Of a stretch of 42,303 bases of DNA, positions 17,233 through 24,518 are shown in pieces. The DNA is from Psychromonas hadalis ATCC BAA-638. Lineage in GTDB: Bacteria; Pseudomonadota; Gammaproteobacteria; Enterobacterales; Psychromonadaceae. The stretch's first letter is position 1. The number at the start of each line of letters is the position of its first letter. The stretch covers positions 1 through 42,303 of the forward strand of contig NZ_ATUO01000011.1 in assembly GCF_000420245.1 (NCBI RefSeq), in the 5' to 3' direction. Position numbers and translations under genes: made by a program. Under the pieces are notes generated by a model. That model was given only the letters and a program-made list of their open reading frames with translations. It searched no databases and was not told the DNA's origin.

Positions 17233-17559
17233 TTAGATCTCATCATAATGATTGGTGGGATCTTTTTCTTTTGAACTGTCTTCCATAAACTGATCCAATT
17301 TTTCATTTCCCTGTTGCCATAATTCACTGCTTTTTTCTTTGGTCGATTGCCAAACTTCCTTTGAACTCTCTTTTCCCTCTTCCCATAATACCTTTGAGCC
17401 CTCTTTGCTATCGTGCCAAACCTCATTACTTAATGTTTTCGTCTCATCCCAAAAATCGAGTAGCGCTTGTTTCGTTGATTCTTGAGTCTCTTGCCAATCC
17501 TGATCGGTTGCATGCACAGACATTGAAAAAACCGCTAAAACAATGATCAATAATTTCAT
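17233..17559 (-). CDS. Small exported protein with an 11-residue Trp repeat
   Basis: I do not know a name for this 108-residue protein. A signal peptide (residues 1-17, ending SVHA before TDQ) sends it to the periplasm. The mature part is a charged helix with Trp at 37, 48, 59, 70 and 81, exactly 11 apart, each followed by a W-x-x-(S/T/G)-K-type unit (WHDSKEGSKVL, WEEGKESSKEV, WQSTKEKSSEL). Eleven-residue periodicity gives a right-handed amphipathic helix, as in hendecad coiled coils and LEA-type proteins. AAGGAG 6 nt before the ATG is a strong ribosome site. It is convergent with the DnaJ-like gene (5-bp gap) and divergent from topB. Confidence 0.8.
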   Translation of the reverse strand: MKLLIIVLAVFSMSVHATDQDWQETQESTKQALLDFWDETKTLSNEVWHDSKEGSKVLWEEGKESSKEVWQSTKEKSSELWQQGNEKLDQFMEDSSKEKDPTNHYDEI

Positions 17560-17656
17560 GTTATCTCCTTAGACATATTTAATAGTGATATATATTACTT
17601 GAATTATAGCGCAATTTTAACTACTGTGTATAAAAACAGTCAAAGAGTTATTGCCG

Positions 17657-19585
17657 ATGAAATTATACATTGCTGAAAAACCTAGCCTTGCCCGTGCGAT
17701 TGCCGAAGCACTGCCGAAGCCTCATCGTAAAGCAGATGGCTGTATTCATGTAGGTAATGGTGATGTGGTGAGCTGGTGTATTGGTCATCTGCTGACACAA
17801 GTTGATCCCGAAGCTTACGATCCCATCTATAAAAAATGGCAATTTGAACATCTGCCGATTATTCCTGATAAATGGAAACTAAAATCTACGCCACGTACCA
17901 GTAAACAGCTGGCGATCTTAAAAAAATTAATCAAACAGGCAGACCAATTGGTGCATGTTGGTGACCCAGATCGTGAAGGGCAGTTACTGGTAGATGAAGT
18001 GATTCACTTCAGTGGTGTGAAAGGTAAAAAGTTGCAACAAACAGAGCGTTGCCTGGTGAGCGACCTGACCACCAATGCGGTGAAACGATCATTAAAACAG
18101 CTACGCTCAAATCAAGAGTTTGTGGCGCTTTCAACCTCAGCACTCGCCAGAACCCGCGCTGATTGGTTATACGGTTTAAATCTTACCCGTGTTTATACAC
18201 TGCAAGCACAAAAATCAGGCTATAAAGGGGTTATCTCCGTGGGCCGTGTGCAAACACCGCTATTAGGATTAGTCACACGCCGTGATGAGCAGATAGAAGC
18301 CTTTGTTAGTAAACCCTTTTATGAGGTGTTAGCACACCTTAAAACAGATAAAAATGAGCAATTCAGTGCAAAATGGAAACCCAGTGAAAGCTGTGTGAAA
18401 TACCAAGATGAAGAGGGTAGAGTGGTTGTTAAAGGGTTAGCTGAAAATGTTGCCTCGCGTATTACAAATCAAGATGCAGTAGTTAGTGCGTTTAGTGCTA
18501 AAAATAAAAATCAGATTGCGCCTCTTCCCTATAATTTATCATCATTGCAAATTGATGCAGCCAAACGTTTTCACTATAGTGCTCAACAGGTGCTAGATTG
18601 CTGTCAGGCACTGTATGAGCGCCATAAACTGATCACCTATCCTCGTTCAGATTCCCGTTATTTGCCACGTAACCATCATTCACAAGCAAGTGCGGTAACT
18701 AACGCAATTGCGAACAATGAAAGTAGCTTAAAACCGCATGCAACGAATGCTGATCTAACCATCAAAGGACGTGCTTGGAACGATAAAAAAATTGATGCAC
18801 ACCATGCAATTATTCCAACTGATAGCCGTAAATTACTCAGCAGTTTAGATAGCATGTCGCAGAATATTTATCGTTTGATTGCGAGGCAATATCTCATGCA
18901 GTTTTTCCCCGACTATTGTTACGCTGAATGTATTGCAGAAGTTGAGATAAATGGCGGTTTGTTTGTCGCCAAAGCAAAAAGTAAAGTGAGTGATGGTTGG
19001 AAAGTTTTAGTGGACAGGCAGGAGAAAGATACCTATCTGCCTAATCTTAAAAAAGGGCAATTACTGTTTTGTGAAAAAGGTGAAGTGCTTGAAAAAAATA
19101 CGCAACCTCCTGCTTATTTTACCGATGCAACCTTGCTTGCCGCTATGAGCAATATCACCCGTTTTGTAAAAGATCCCTCCTTAAAAGCGATACTTAAAGA
19201 GACTGATGGTTTAGGCACAGAGGCCACACGTGCAGGTATTATTGAATTGCTGTTTAAACGCCAATTTTTAAAGCGTACTGGCAAAGTGATTCAAGCCACA
19301 GAGGTCGGGCGTAAGCTGATTCAAAGCTTGCCAGAAACCTTAACGCTTCCAGATATGACCGCCCAATGGGAGATGCAGTTAAATGCGATCAGTGAGAAAA
19401 AACAGAGTTATAACGGGTTTGTTTTACCGCTACAAACCCAGCTAACCGCGATGATAGAACAGGCTATTATTGATGGTCCGCAAGCATTAAAAGATTTACC
19501 AGCAACAGCGAGCCCATTTAAAAAGTCTTACCGTAAAAAATCAACGGTTAAAAAGACAAGTTACAGTAAAACTAAAAAACCTTAG
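17657..19585 (+). CDS. topB: DNA topoisomerase III
   Basis: A type IA topoisomerase that decatenates and relaxes negatively supercoiled DNA, often acting with RecQ. From the ATG at 17657 the protein has 642 residues (653 in E. coli). The Toprim acidic residues are E7, D103, D105 and E107 (HVGDPDREGQLL). The catalytic tyrosine is Y328 in LITYPRSDSRYLP, the same numbering as in E. coli. GLGTEATRAGIIELLF marks the late core. An upstream in-frame TTG (17651) lies too close to the AGAG ribosome site, so ATG 17657 is preferred. The Lys-rich C-terminal tail is short, with no zinc fingers. Its stop overlaps that of rluE. Confidence 0.96.
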   Translation: MKLYIAEKPSLARAIAEALPKPHRKADGCIHVGNGDVVSWCIGHLLTQVDPEAYDPIYKKWQFEHLPIIPDKWKLKSTPRTSKQLAILKKLIKQADQLVHVGDPDREGQLLVDEVIHFSGVKGKKLQQTERCLVSDLTTNAVKRSLKQLRSNQEFVALSTSALARTRADWLYGLNLTRVYTLQAQKSGYKGVISVGRVQTPLLGLVTRRDEQIEAFVSKPFYEVLAHLKTDKNEQFSAKWKPSESCVKYQDEEGRVVVKGLAENVASRITNQDAVVSAFSAKNKNQIAPLPYNLSSLQIDAAKRFHYSAQQVLDCCQALYERHKLITYPRSDSRYLPRNHHSQASAVTNAIANNESSLKPHATNADLTIKGRAWNDKKIDAHHAIIPTDSRKLLSSLDSMSQNIYRLIARQYLMQFFPDYCYAECIAEVEINGGLFVAKAKSKVSDGWKVLVDRQEKDTYLPNLKKGQLLFCEKGEVLEKNTQPPAYFTDATLLAAMSNITRFVKDPSLKAILKETDGLGTEATRAGIIELLFKRQFLKRTGKVIQATEVGRKLIQSLPETLTLPDMTAQWEMQLNAISEKKQSYNGFVLPLQTQLTAMIEQAIIDGPQALKDLPATASPFKKSYRKKSTVKKTSYSKTKKP

Positions 19586-20193
19586 CGATGAAGTGTTGTA
19601 TCAAAATCGGTGAGCGTGACAACCTCACCAGAAATCATATTATCGATACGAATGTTGCCAATGCGCACTCTAACCAGTCTTAATGTGGCAAAGCCTACCG
19701 CGGCGGTCATTTTTCTTATCTGACGATTTTTACCTTCACAGAGCGTGATAGAGATCCAGCTAGTTGGGCCATGTCTTGGATCGCGTATTTTACGGCCACG
19801 AGTGGGCAGTTGTGGTTCACCGTCGAGCTTGACGCTTTTACAAGGCTGGGTGAGATATTTTGTACCATTAACAGTAATCTCCACACCCTCTTGAAGCTGT
19901 GACATGGCAGCCTCCGTGATTGCGCCATCCACTTGCACGTAATACTCTTTTTCTATGCCTTTACTTCTCACTTGGTAACTCATCATGCCATCGGTCGTGA
20001 GTAACAATAATCCTTCGGAGTCGTGATCTAATCGCCCAATCGCCATGATTTTATCAGGAAAGTTAAATAGCTCACCGAGCAGATGTTTCTTTTTTCGGGG
20101 CTCTTGTACAAATTGACTTAAAAAACCATAGGGCTTAAATATTTTGAAGTGCTGGCTTGATTCGGTTAGCGCTGTTAAATTCGTGGTTGGCAT
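19582..20193 (-). CDS. rluE: 23S rRNA pseudouridine synthase RluE family
   Basis: This is an RsuA/RluB/E/F-type pseudouridine synthase without an N-terminal S4 domain, as in RluE, which modifies U2457 of E. coli 23S rRNA. The catalytic aspartate is D56 in GRLDHDSEGLLLLTTDG. KPYGFLSQF precedes it, and EGKNRQIRKMTAAVG near residue 165 is the second family motif, followed by LRLVRVRIGNI. The 203-residue length fits. AAGG about 9 nt upstream supports the start. It is convergent with topB, and the two stop codons overlap by 4 bp, leaving no room for a conventional terminator. Confidence 0.92.
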   Translation of the reverse strand: MPTTNLTALTESSQHFKIFKPYGFLSQFVQEPRKKKHLLGELFNFPDKIMAIGRLDHDSEGLLLLTTDGMMSYQVRSKGIEKEYYVQVDGAITEAAMSQLQEGVEITVNGTKYLTQPCKSVKLDGEPQLPTRGRKIRDPRHGPTSWISITLCEGKNRQIRKMTAAVGFATLRLVRVRIGNIRIDNMISGEVVTLTDFDTTLHR

Positions 20194-20266
20194 TAAACAT
20201 GGCCTTAATCATAAAATCTGAGTGGTAACGTATTATACGGTGAGTTTAGGCTAGATGCACTGAATG

Positions 20267-20280
20267 TAACGGTACCGTTA
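20267..20280. promoter_or_regulatory. 14-bp perfect palindrome, possible operator
   Basis: TAACGGTACCGTTA is a perfect palindrome 74 bp upstream of the rluE start codon, in the 215-bp gap between rluE and the YkoF-like gene. The rest of the gap also holds a 9-bp inverted repeat, GCGACTTAA (20324-20332) with TTAAGTCGC (20364-20372). No regulator is assigned. Confidence 0.3.
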
Positions 20281-20408
20281 TTTTAGCCACTAATTTATAG
20301 TTTCTAACTTGCTATTGGGCAAAGCGACTTAACTTTCTTTTAGTCTCAATCACCTCGTGTTATTTAAGTCGCAGTGACGTCGTTTTTCGCTATTACTGTC
20401 ACTTATCA

Positions 20409-20687
20409 CTAAAACTTAGAAACAAAGTCCGACCTATCACTGGGTACAAATTTACACACAAAAATAGCGGTGCCTACCTGCATGTGGGTTTGTTTTATCT
20501 CTGCCATCACTTTTTCGATAACCGCATCATAGTCACCAAATACTTGTGTACTCATGCCATTCGTTTCTACTTTAATGTCACTGTGCTGGTGCAGGCGTTC
20601 AATAAAATCCCAAATTGCGTCTTCATATTTTTCATCGGCAAGTGGGTAAAGGCTGATATCGAGAGAGAGTTGCATATTATTTTGCAT
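20409..20687 (-). CDS. YkoF-related thiamine/hydroxymethylpyrimidine-binding protein
   Basis: This 92-residue single-domain protein resembles the YkoF/MTH1187 ferredoxin-like thiamine-binding family. It opens with the strand MQLSLDISLYPLADEKYEDA, then IWDFIERLHQHSDIKVETNGMSTQVFGDYDAV and a second helix, KVMAEIKQTH. Family members bind thiamine or its pyrimidine moiety and often accompany thiamine transport genes, but none is adjacent here. AGGAAA before the ATG at 20687 supports the longer start rather than Met5. It is divergent from the cobalamin cluster, with a MITE-like element and a riboswitch between them. Confidence 0.8.
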   Translation of the reverse strand: MQNNMQLSLDISLYPLADEKYEDAIWDFIERLHQHSDIKVETNGMSTQVFGDYDAVIEKVMAEIKQTHMQVGTAIFVCKFVPSDRSDFVSKF

Positions 20688-20733
20688 AACGTTTCCTGTT
20701 TGATTAACGGTGAGGTCATTGTACTGCCCTGTC

Positions 20734-21078
20734 TATACCCATGATACTTCAAGGTGCAAAGTCAGCAAGGAAAATCGTGCCAAGGTGCTAGGCATAAAAT
20801 TGAACCTTTCGAGAGATTAATAAAAACACATTAATCCTCTATCGGTATAATTAACATGAAAACGTTAATTATTTAATAGACATTCTAAGTCGATATTTTA
20901 TAACAACGCAGATTGGTACGAGTTGCCTTGCCCTTCGGGGCGCAAGCTCGCCTTTTGTTAAACCATGGCAGCCCAGCGTTGCAACAATCATAAAGGGAAT
21001 AACCATTCGCCCATGTTGCGTCTTGCTCTGGTTACCGAGCTTGTGCCTGACAAAGCACCTTGAGGTAACATGGGTATA
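20734..21078. mobile_element. MITE-like element with 24-bp inverted ends
   Basis: The left end reads TATACCCATGATACTTCAAG (continuing GTGC, 20734-20757). The right end reads GCACCTTGAGGTAACATGGG (continuing TATA, 21055-21078). They match as inverted repeats at 22 of 24 positions. The 345-bp interior has no convincing gene. If the ends are read as TACCCATG...CATGGGTA, the element is flanked by TA on both sides, as expected for Tc1/mariner-IS630-type insertion. It separates the YkoF-like gene from the cobalamin control region. Confidence 0.75.
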
Positions 21079-21150
21079 CAAGTAACAAAGTGACTTTACA
21101 CTTAGTTAAAAAATAAATTAAATGTAAATTACACTCTTTAGGTTTGAAGT

Positions 21151-21164
21151 TTGAGCTATATCAA
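21151..21164 (+). promoter_or_regulatory. FNR-like binding site upstream of the cobalamin riboswitch
   Basis: TTGAGCTATATCAA matches the FNR consensus TTGATnnnnATCAA at nine of ten defined positions. A TATAAA hexamer at 21195-21200, with a weak TTCTGC 17 bp upstream of it, could be the promoter it serves. The 40-bp spacing from site centre to the TATAAA centre is not the canonical class II distance, so the promoter assignment is uncertain. The site would give anaerobic induction of the whole cobalt/cobalamin cluster. Confidence 0.55.
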
Positions 21165-21236
21165 GTTATTGTTCTGCTTCCTTTGGATGTCGTTTATAAA
21201 ACGATGCGTTTTTTTGCTGTTAATACAAAAATAAAC

Positions 21237-21324
21237 GTTTGGGAACTTGGTCAAAAGCCAAGGCTGCCCCCGCAACGGTAGAGCCATTTATAGTAATATA
21301 AATGTTCAAGCCCGGATACCAAAC
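21237..21324 (+). ncRNA. Cobalamin (B12) riboswitch
   Basis: The conserved core GCTGCCCCCGCAACGGTA (21263-21280) and the B12-box-like AAGCCCGGATACC (21308-21320) are present, with GGGAA at 21241 and the GCCAAGGC segment before the core. GTTTGG (21237-21242) pairs perfectly with CCAAAC (21319-21324) to close the aptamer. Downstream, a hairpin spans 21335-21355 and a GTTGCGG (21363-21369) is fully complementary to CCGCAAC of the core. It should repress the downstream cobalt-uptake and corrin genes when adenosylcobalamin is abundant. No classic terminator T-run follows, so control may act on translation or through a rearranged structure. Confidence 0.92.
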
Positions 21325-21490
21325 CATTGGAAGATACTTGCACTTGATGTAAGTACCGTGGTGTTGCGGAGGGCTTCACCGGCTGGTTTTACTTTGTTAA
21401 AGTGATTTCTATAAAAAATTATCTTTATTAATGTTAACCATCTCCTCCACAACTTCGCCTGTTATCTTTTATTCAGACGGAGATTTTTCT

Positions 21491-22318
21491 GTGTTTCAAA
21501 TTACAAAAAACAAACAATTTAAACAATTTTTTAAACCGCTATTATTAGCTTCCTGTTGTGCACTCTCTTTTTCAGCCAATGCACATTTTCAAATGCTCTA
21601 TACCCCGGATCTTCTTCATGCAAAAGGGGGAGAAATAAGCTTTAAAATGCCATTTACTCATCCAGCTGCCAGTGGTCATGTGATGGCAGTGGATAAACCC
21701 CAAGCCTTTTATGTGATTAGAAAGGGTAAAAAAACCGATTTAATGCATACTATTTCAGACATTGAATGGCAAAGCTCCGTGGACAAAGGCCATGCTTATC
21801 AAGCGGATGTAAAACTACGTGGGTTGGGTGATTATGTGTTTATTGTGCAACCTTCTCCCTATTTTGAAGTACAAGAAGATATTTATATCCAACAGATCAC
21901 CAAAACCATTGTTAACGTGGGTAACTTACCAACCGATTGGAATAATGATTTAGGCTTAACCGCTGAGATTGTGCCGTTAACCAAACCCTACGCAATTTAT
22001 GAAGGTGGCATTTTTAGTGCCGTAGTAAAATCAAAAGGTCAACCTGTGCCCTTTGCTGCTGTTGAAGTTGAATTCATCAACTACCTACCCGATATGCAAA
22101 AAAATCATTTTGCTAAAACGCCGATCATGACACCTCCGTCAGAGATATTTGTTACGCAAACTATTTATGCAGATGCTAATGGTACGTTCCATTTTTCACT
22201 GCTGAAAGCAGGGCAGTGGGGATTTGCAGCGTTAAGCATCGGTGCGCAAAAAACCTATAAAGGTAAAGAGCTTTCACAAGATGCAGTAATTTGGGTAGAA
22301 GCGACAAAGCTTCCATAG
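21491..22318 (+). CDS. DUF4198/NikK-like periplasmic protein of a cobalt ECF transporter
   Basis: This is the first gene after the B12 riboswitch. I chose the GTG at 21491: GGAGA lies 7-8 nt upstream and translation from it gives a clean signal peptide (basic KNKQFKQFFK, hydrophobic PLLLASCCALSFS, cleavage after ANA). The mature protein begins with HFQ and is strand-rich, as in DUF4198 proteins, with FIVQPSPYFEVQED and a late FSLLKAGQWGFAALSI. Such proteins (NikK type) accompany nickel or cobalt ECF transporters and may help deliver the metal in the periplasm; the histidine right after the signal peptide fits this. An in-frame ATG at 21431 lacks a ribosome site. Confidence 0.82.
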   Translation: MFQITKNKQFKQFFKPLLLASCCALSFSANAHFQMLYTPDLLHAKGGEISFKMPFTHPAASGHVMAVDKPQAFYVIRKGKKTDLMHTISDIEWQSSVDKGHAYQADVKLRGLGDYVFIVQPSPYFEVQEDIYIQQITKTIVNVGNLPTDWNNDLGLTAEIVPLTKPYAIYEGGIFSAVVKSKGQPVPFAAVEVEFINYLPDMQKNHFAKTPIMTPPSEIFVTQTIYADANGTFHFSLLKAGQWGFAALSIGAQKTYKGKELSQDAVIWVEATKLP

Positions 22319-22321
22319 CAA

Positions 22322-22395
22322 AAAAGGCCGGACTAAAGTCCCACTTCCCTTGGATGTCAGTAAATCGGAAGTGAGGCTTTAGCCTTGCGGTTTTT
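22322..22395. repeat. REP-like palindromic element upstream of cbiM (complete, two arms)
   Basis: The left arm is AAGGCCGGACTAAAGTCCCA with CTTCC (22324-22348). The right arm is GGAAGTGAGGCTTTAGCCTT (22367-22386), its near reverse complement. The arms can fold into a stem of about 20 bp with an 18-nt loop, and each arm has its own small palindrome. It starts 4 nt after the NikK-like stop codon. Confidence 0.75.
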
Positions 22396-22405
22396 AATTT
22401 TTGTT

Positions 22406-22466
22406 CAGCCTTGTCTGTTTTACGATCACCTAAACAAGGCAGGGCTAAAGTCCCACTTCCAAGTGT
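22406..22466. repeat. Second REP-like element upstream of cbiM
   Basis: GCCTTGT (22408-22414) pairs with ACAAGGC (22434-22440), followed by AGGGCTAAAGTCCCACTTCC, which is a left arm of the same family. It is partial compared with the 22322 element. The remaining gap to cbiM holds a possible weak hairpin, GGGT/ACCC (22489-22507), running into T6. Confidence 0.6.
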
Positions 22467-22543
22467 AAAGTAGTTCAGTCTAATGAGCGGGTAAGCGCTG
22501 CGAACCCTTTTTTAGCCTTACGATTTTAGGAAAAGGAATATTC

Positions 22544-23152
22544 ATGCATATTGTAGATGGCGCTTTATCCGCGCCAGTTTTAGTCAGTGGCGCAGTGTTA
22601 GCCATTGTTGGTGTTTTCATTGGCCTGAAAAAAATGGATTACGATCAGTTGCCTTTGGTCGGCGTGTTAGCGTCGGTTTTTTTCATCGCTTCTTACATCC
22701 ATTTGCCATTGGGGTTTTCCAGTGTGCATCTGATCATGAATGGTTTGCTTGGCATTTTACTCGGCTGGGTTGCTTTTCCCGCTTTGTTGGTGGCATTACT
22801 ATTACAAGTGGTCTTTTTTGGCTTTGGTGGCTTATTAGTTCTCGGGGTGAATACACTCAATATTGCCTTGCCTGCGGTGATTGTCTATTACCTCTGTTAT
22901 CGAGGCGTACGCCATGAAAGTGCCAAGGTTGCTGCTATTTGGGGAGCAATAGGTGGTGCGAGTGCGATTGTGCTTACCTCTATTATGGTGGCCTTTTCAT
23001 TGGCATTGTCGGGAGAATCTTTTGTATTAGCCGCTAAAGCGGTACTGCCTGCACATATCCCTATTATGGTGGTGGAAGCGTTTGTCTCTTATGCTGCTGT
23101 GTATTTAATTCATACGGTTAAACCAGAATTTATTACCAAGGAATCGATCTAA
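22544..23152 (+). CDS. cbiM: Cobalt ECF transporter substrate-specific membrane component CbiM
   Basis: CbiM binds Co2+ through its N-terminus and is the S component of the energy-coupling-factor transporter. The start is MHIVDGALSAPV, the family signature in which Met1, His2 and the following residues form the metal site. Five to six hydrophobic helices fill the 202 residues; SSVHLIMNGLLGILLGWVAF and FFGFGGLLVLGVNTLN are typical CbiM stretches. AAGGA 8 nt before the ATG supports the start. The next gene overlaps its stop codon (TAATG). The riboswitch context and corrin genes favour cobalt over nickel. Confidence 0.93.
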   Translation: MHIVDGALSAPVLVSGAVLAIVGVFIGLKKMDYDQLPLVGVLASVFFIASYIHLPLGFSSVHLIMNGLLGILLGWVAFPALLVALLLQVVFFGFGGLLVLGVNTLNIALPAVIVYYLCYRGVRHESAKVAAIWGAIGGASAIVLTSIMVAFSLALSGESFVLAAKAVLPAHIPIMVVEAFVSYAAVYLIHTVKPEFITKESI

Positions 23153-23733
23153 TGAAAGTGATTTTATCACTGTTTATATTGCTTATTGTGAGCCTGAATT
23201 TATCTGCTCATAATGTCGTGGGTGGTGTTTATGTTAATGGGGCTGATATTGAGGGCGAAGCGGGATTTTCTAATGGGGCGATGGCAAAAGTGGGCACATT
23301 GGTCAAGGTGTTTGATCAATCTGGTATCCCATTAGGAGAAGTAAAAACGGATGATGAAGGATTTTTTATCTTCACCGCCAAAAAACGTATCACCCATGTT
23401 TTTGAAATTAATATGGGGGCTGGGCACACGCTTAAAATGTTACTGCCTGCTGATGAATTACCTGAGTCTTTAGGCGAGGTCATTGTCACTCAGCCTAAAA
23501 CAACGGTTAAACACAGTGAAAATAGCCGTGGCCTGACATTAATGCAGTTAGAAAAAGCGATTGCTAAACAAATAAAACCACTGCGTAGAGAGATTCGCGC
23601 TTTGAAAGAGAAAGCGGGACTGCGCGATATTATTGGCGGTATTGGTTATATCTTTGGTTTGTTGGGTATGGTTGCACTGTTGCGTGAACGTAGACTAAAG
23701 CGATGTGCACAAAGTTTAAAGGTTAATACATAG
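23152..23733 (+). CDS. NikL-like auxiliary protein of the cobalt ECF transporter
   Basis: This gene occupies the usual place of cbiN between cbiM and cbiQ. The 193-residue protein has a signal peptide (ending NLSA before HNV) and a small beta domain of carboxypeptidase-regulatory type (GEAGFSNGAMAKVGTLVKVF, TDDEGFFIFTA). A charged coiled coil follows (LEKAIAKQIKPLRREIRALKEKAG, residues about 131-154, given here by its ends LEKAIAKQ and RALKEKAG). A C-terminal membrane helix (IIGGIGYIFGLLGMVALL) is followed by a basic tail. This matches the NikL-type architecture seen with NikMQO transporters. A histidine follows the signal peptide, as in the NikK-like protein. Confidence 0.75.
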   Translation: MKVILSLFILLIVSLNLSAHNVVGGVYVNGADIEGEAGFSNGAMAKVGTLVKVFDQSGIPLGEVKTDDEGFFIFTAKKRITHVFEINMGAGHTLKMLLPADELPESLGEVIVTQPKTTVKHSENSRGLTLMQLEKAIAKQIKPLRREIRALKEKAGLRDIIGGIGYIFGLLGMVALLRERRLKRCAQSLKVNT

Positions 23734-24518
23734 TGTCAAAACTTGAACACAGTTTGACCTCGTGGTCAGGGCAAGCGTTAAAGCATCAACCGTCACTGAT
23801 TGATGGCATTGATGCACGTGTACGCATTGTTTGTGCTGGGTTATTTGCCTTAGTGGTGGTTTCTAGCGTGGCGTTTTTACCTGCTTTACTGGGATTGTTG
23901 TTGGCCTTTTTTTTAGTGAAAATGGCCAAATTAAACATTAAACGTACTCTGCGCAGAGTGGTTGCGATGGACTTGTTTATGTTAACGCTTATCTGTATTT
24001 TGCCTTTTACGACCCCTGGCGATCCTATGTTTACTCTGTTTGGATTGGCGGCAAGTTGGCAAGGGTTAGCACACGCACTGCTTATTACCATCAAAGCGAA
24101 TGCGGTGTTATTGGTGCTGTTTTCATTGGTGGCAACCATGAGTGCTTCCACATTGGGTCATGCGTTAGCGCACCTAAAAATGCCGAATAAGTTAGTGCAT
24201 CTGTTACTGTTTATGGTGCGTTATTTAGATGTGATCAGCCTTGAGTATAAAAAGATGCGCCGCGCAATGCAGGCACGTGCCTTTGTTTTAGGTTGTGATC
24301 GCCATACGTGGCAAAGCATCGGTTATCTGTTTGGCATGCTGCTTATTCGCTCTGTTGAGCGCGCTGAACGTATTTTAGGTGCGATGAAATGTCGCGGTTT
24401 TTGCGGGCGTCTTTACCTTAATGATGAGATGAAAATAACACTCTCAGATCGCTTTTTTGGTCTGATTTTTTTCTGTTTTTTAATACTGTTAATAGGATTA
24501 AATATTGATGCCACATAG
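23733..24518 (+). CDS. cbiQ: Cobalt ECF transporter transmembrane component CbiQ
   Basis: CbiQ is the T component linking CbiM to the CbiO ATPase. The 261 residues contain several membrane helices (about 30-65, 75-95, 105-135, 145-165, 235-255). The two cytoplasmic coupling-helix motifs are present: RRAMQARAF and AMKCRGFCGR, the Ala-Arg-Gly type signatures of ECF T components. Translation starts at a GTG that overlaps the stop of the preceding gene (TAGTG), with AAAGG about 10 nt upstream. The end overlaps cbiO, so the products are probably translationally coupled. Confidence 0.93.
   Translation: MSKLEHSLTSWSGQALKHQPSLIDGIDARVRIVCAGLFALVVVSSVAFLPALLGLLLAFFLVKMAKLNIKRTLRRVVAMDLFMLTLICILPFTTPGDPMFTLFGLAASWQGLAHALLITIKANAVLLVLFSLVATMSASTLGHALAHLKMPNKLVHLLLFMVRYLDVISLEYKKMRRAMQARAFVLGCDRHTWQSIGYLFGMLLIRSVERAERILGAMKCRGFCGRLYLNDEMKITLSDRFFGLIFFCFLILLIGLNIDAT

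Noticed and set aside
20734-21078. Complete insertion sequence
   Set aside because: At 345 bp with no transposase frame it can only be a non-autonomous element.
20869-21081. Minus-strand frame of 70 codons inside the MITE-like element
   Set aside because: It has no ribosome site or recognisable domain, lies within a non-coding repeat element and runs through its inverted end.
21190-21213. Hairpin TCGTTT-ATA-AAACGA followed by a T-run, as a terminator upstream of the riboswitch
   Set aside because: The stem is 6 bp of A/T-rich sequence with a 3-nt loop, and it coincides with the best promoter -10 hexamer. It is more likely promoter DNA.
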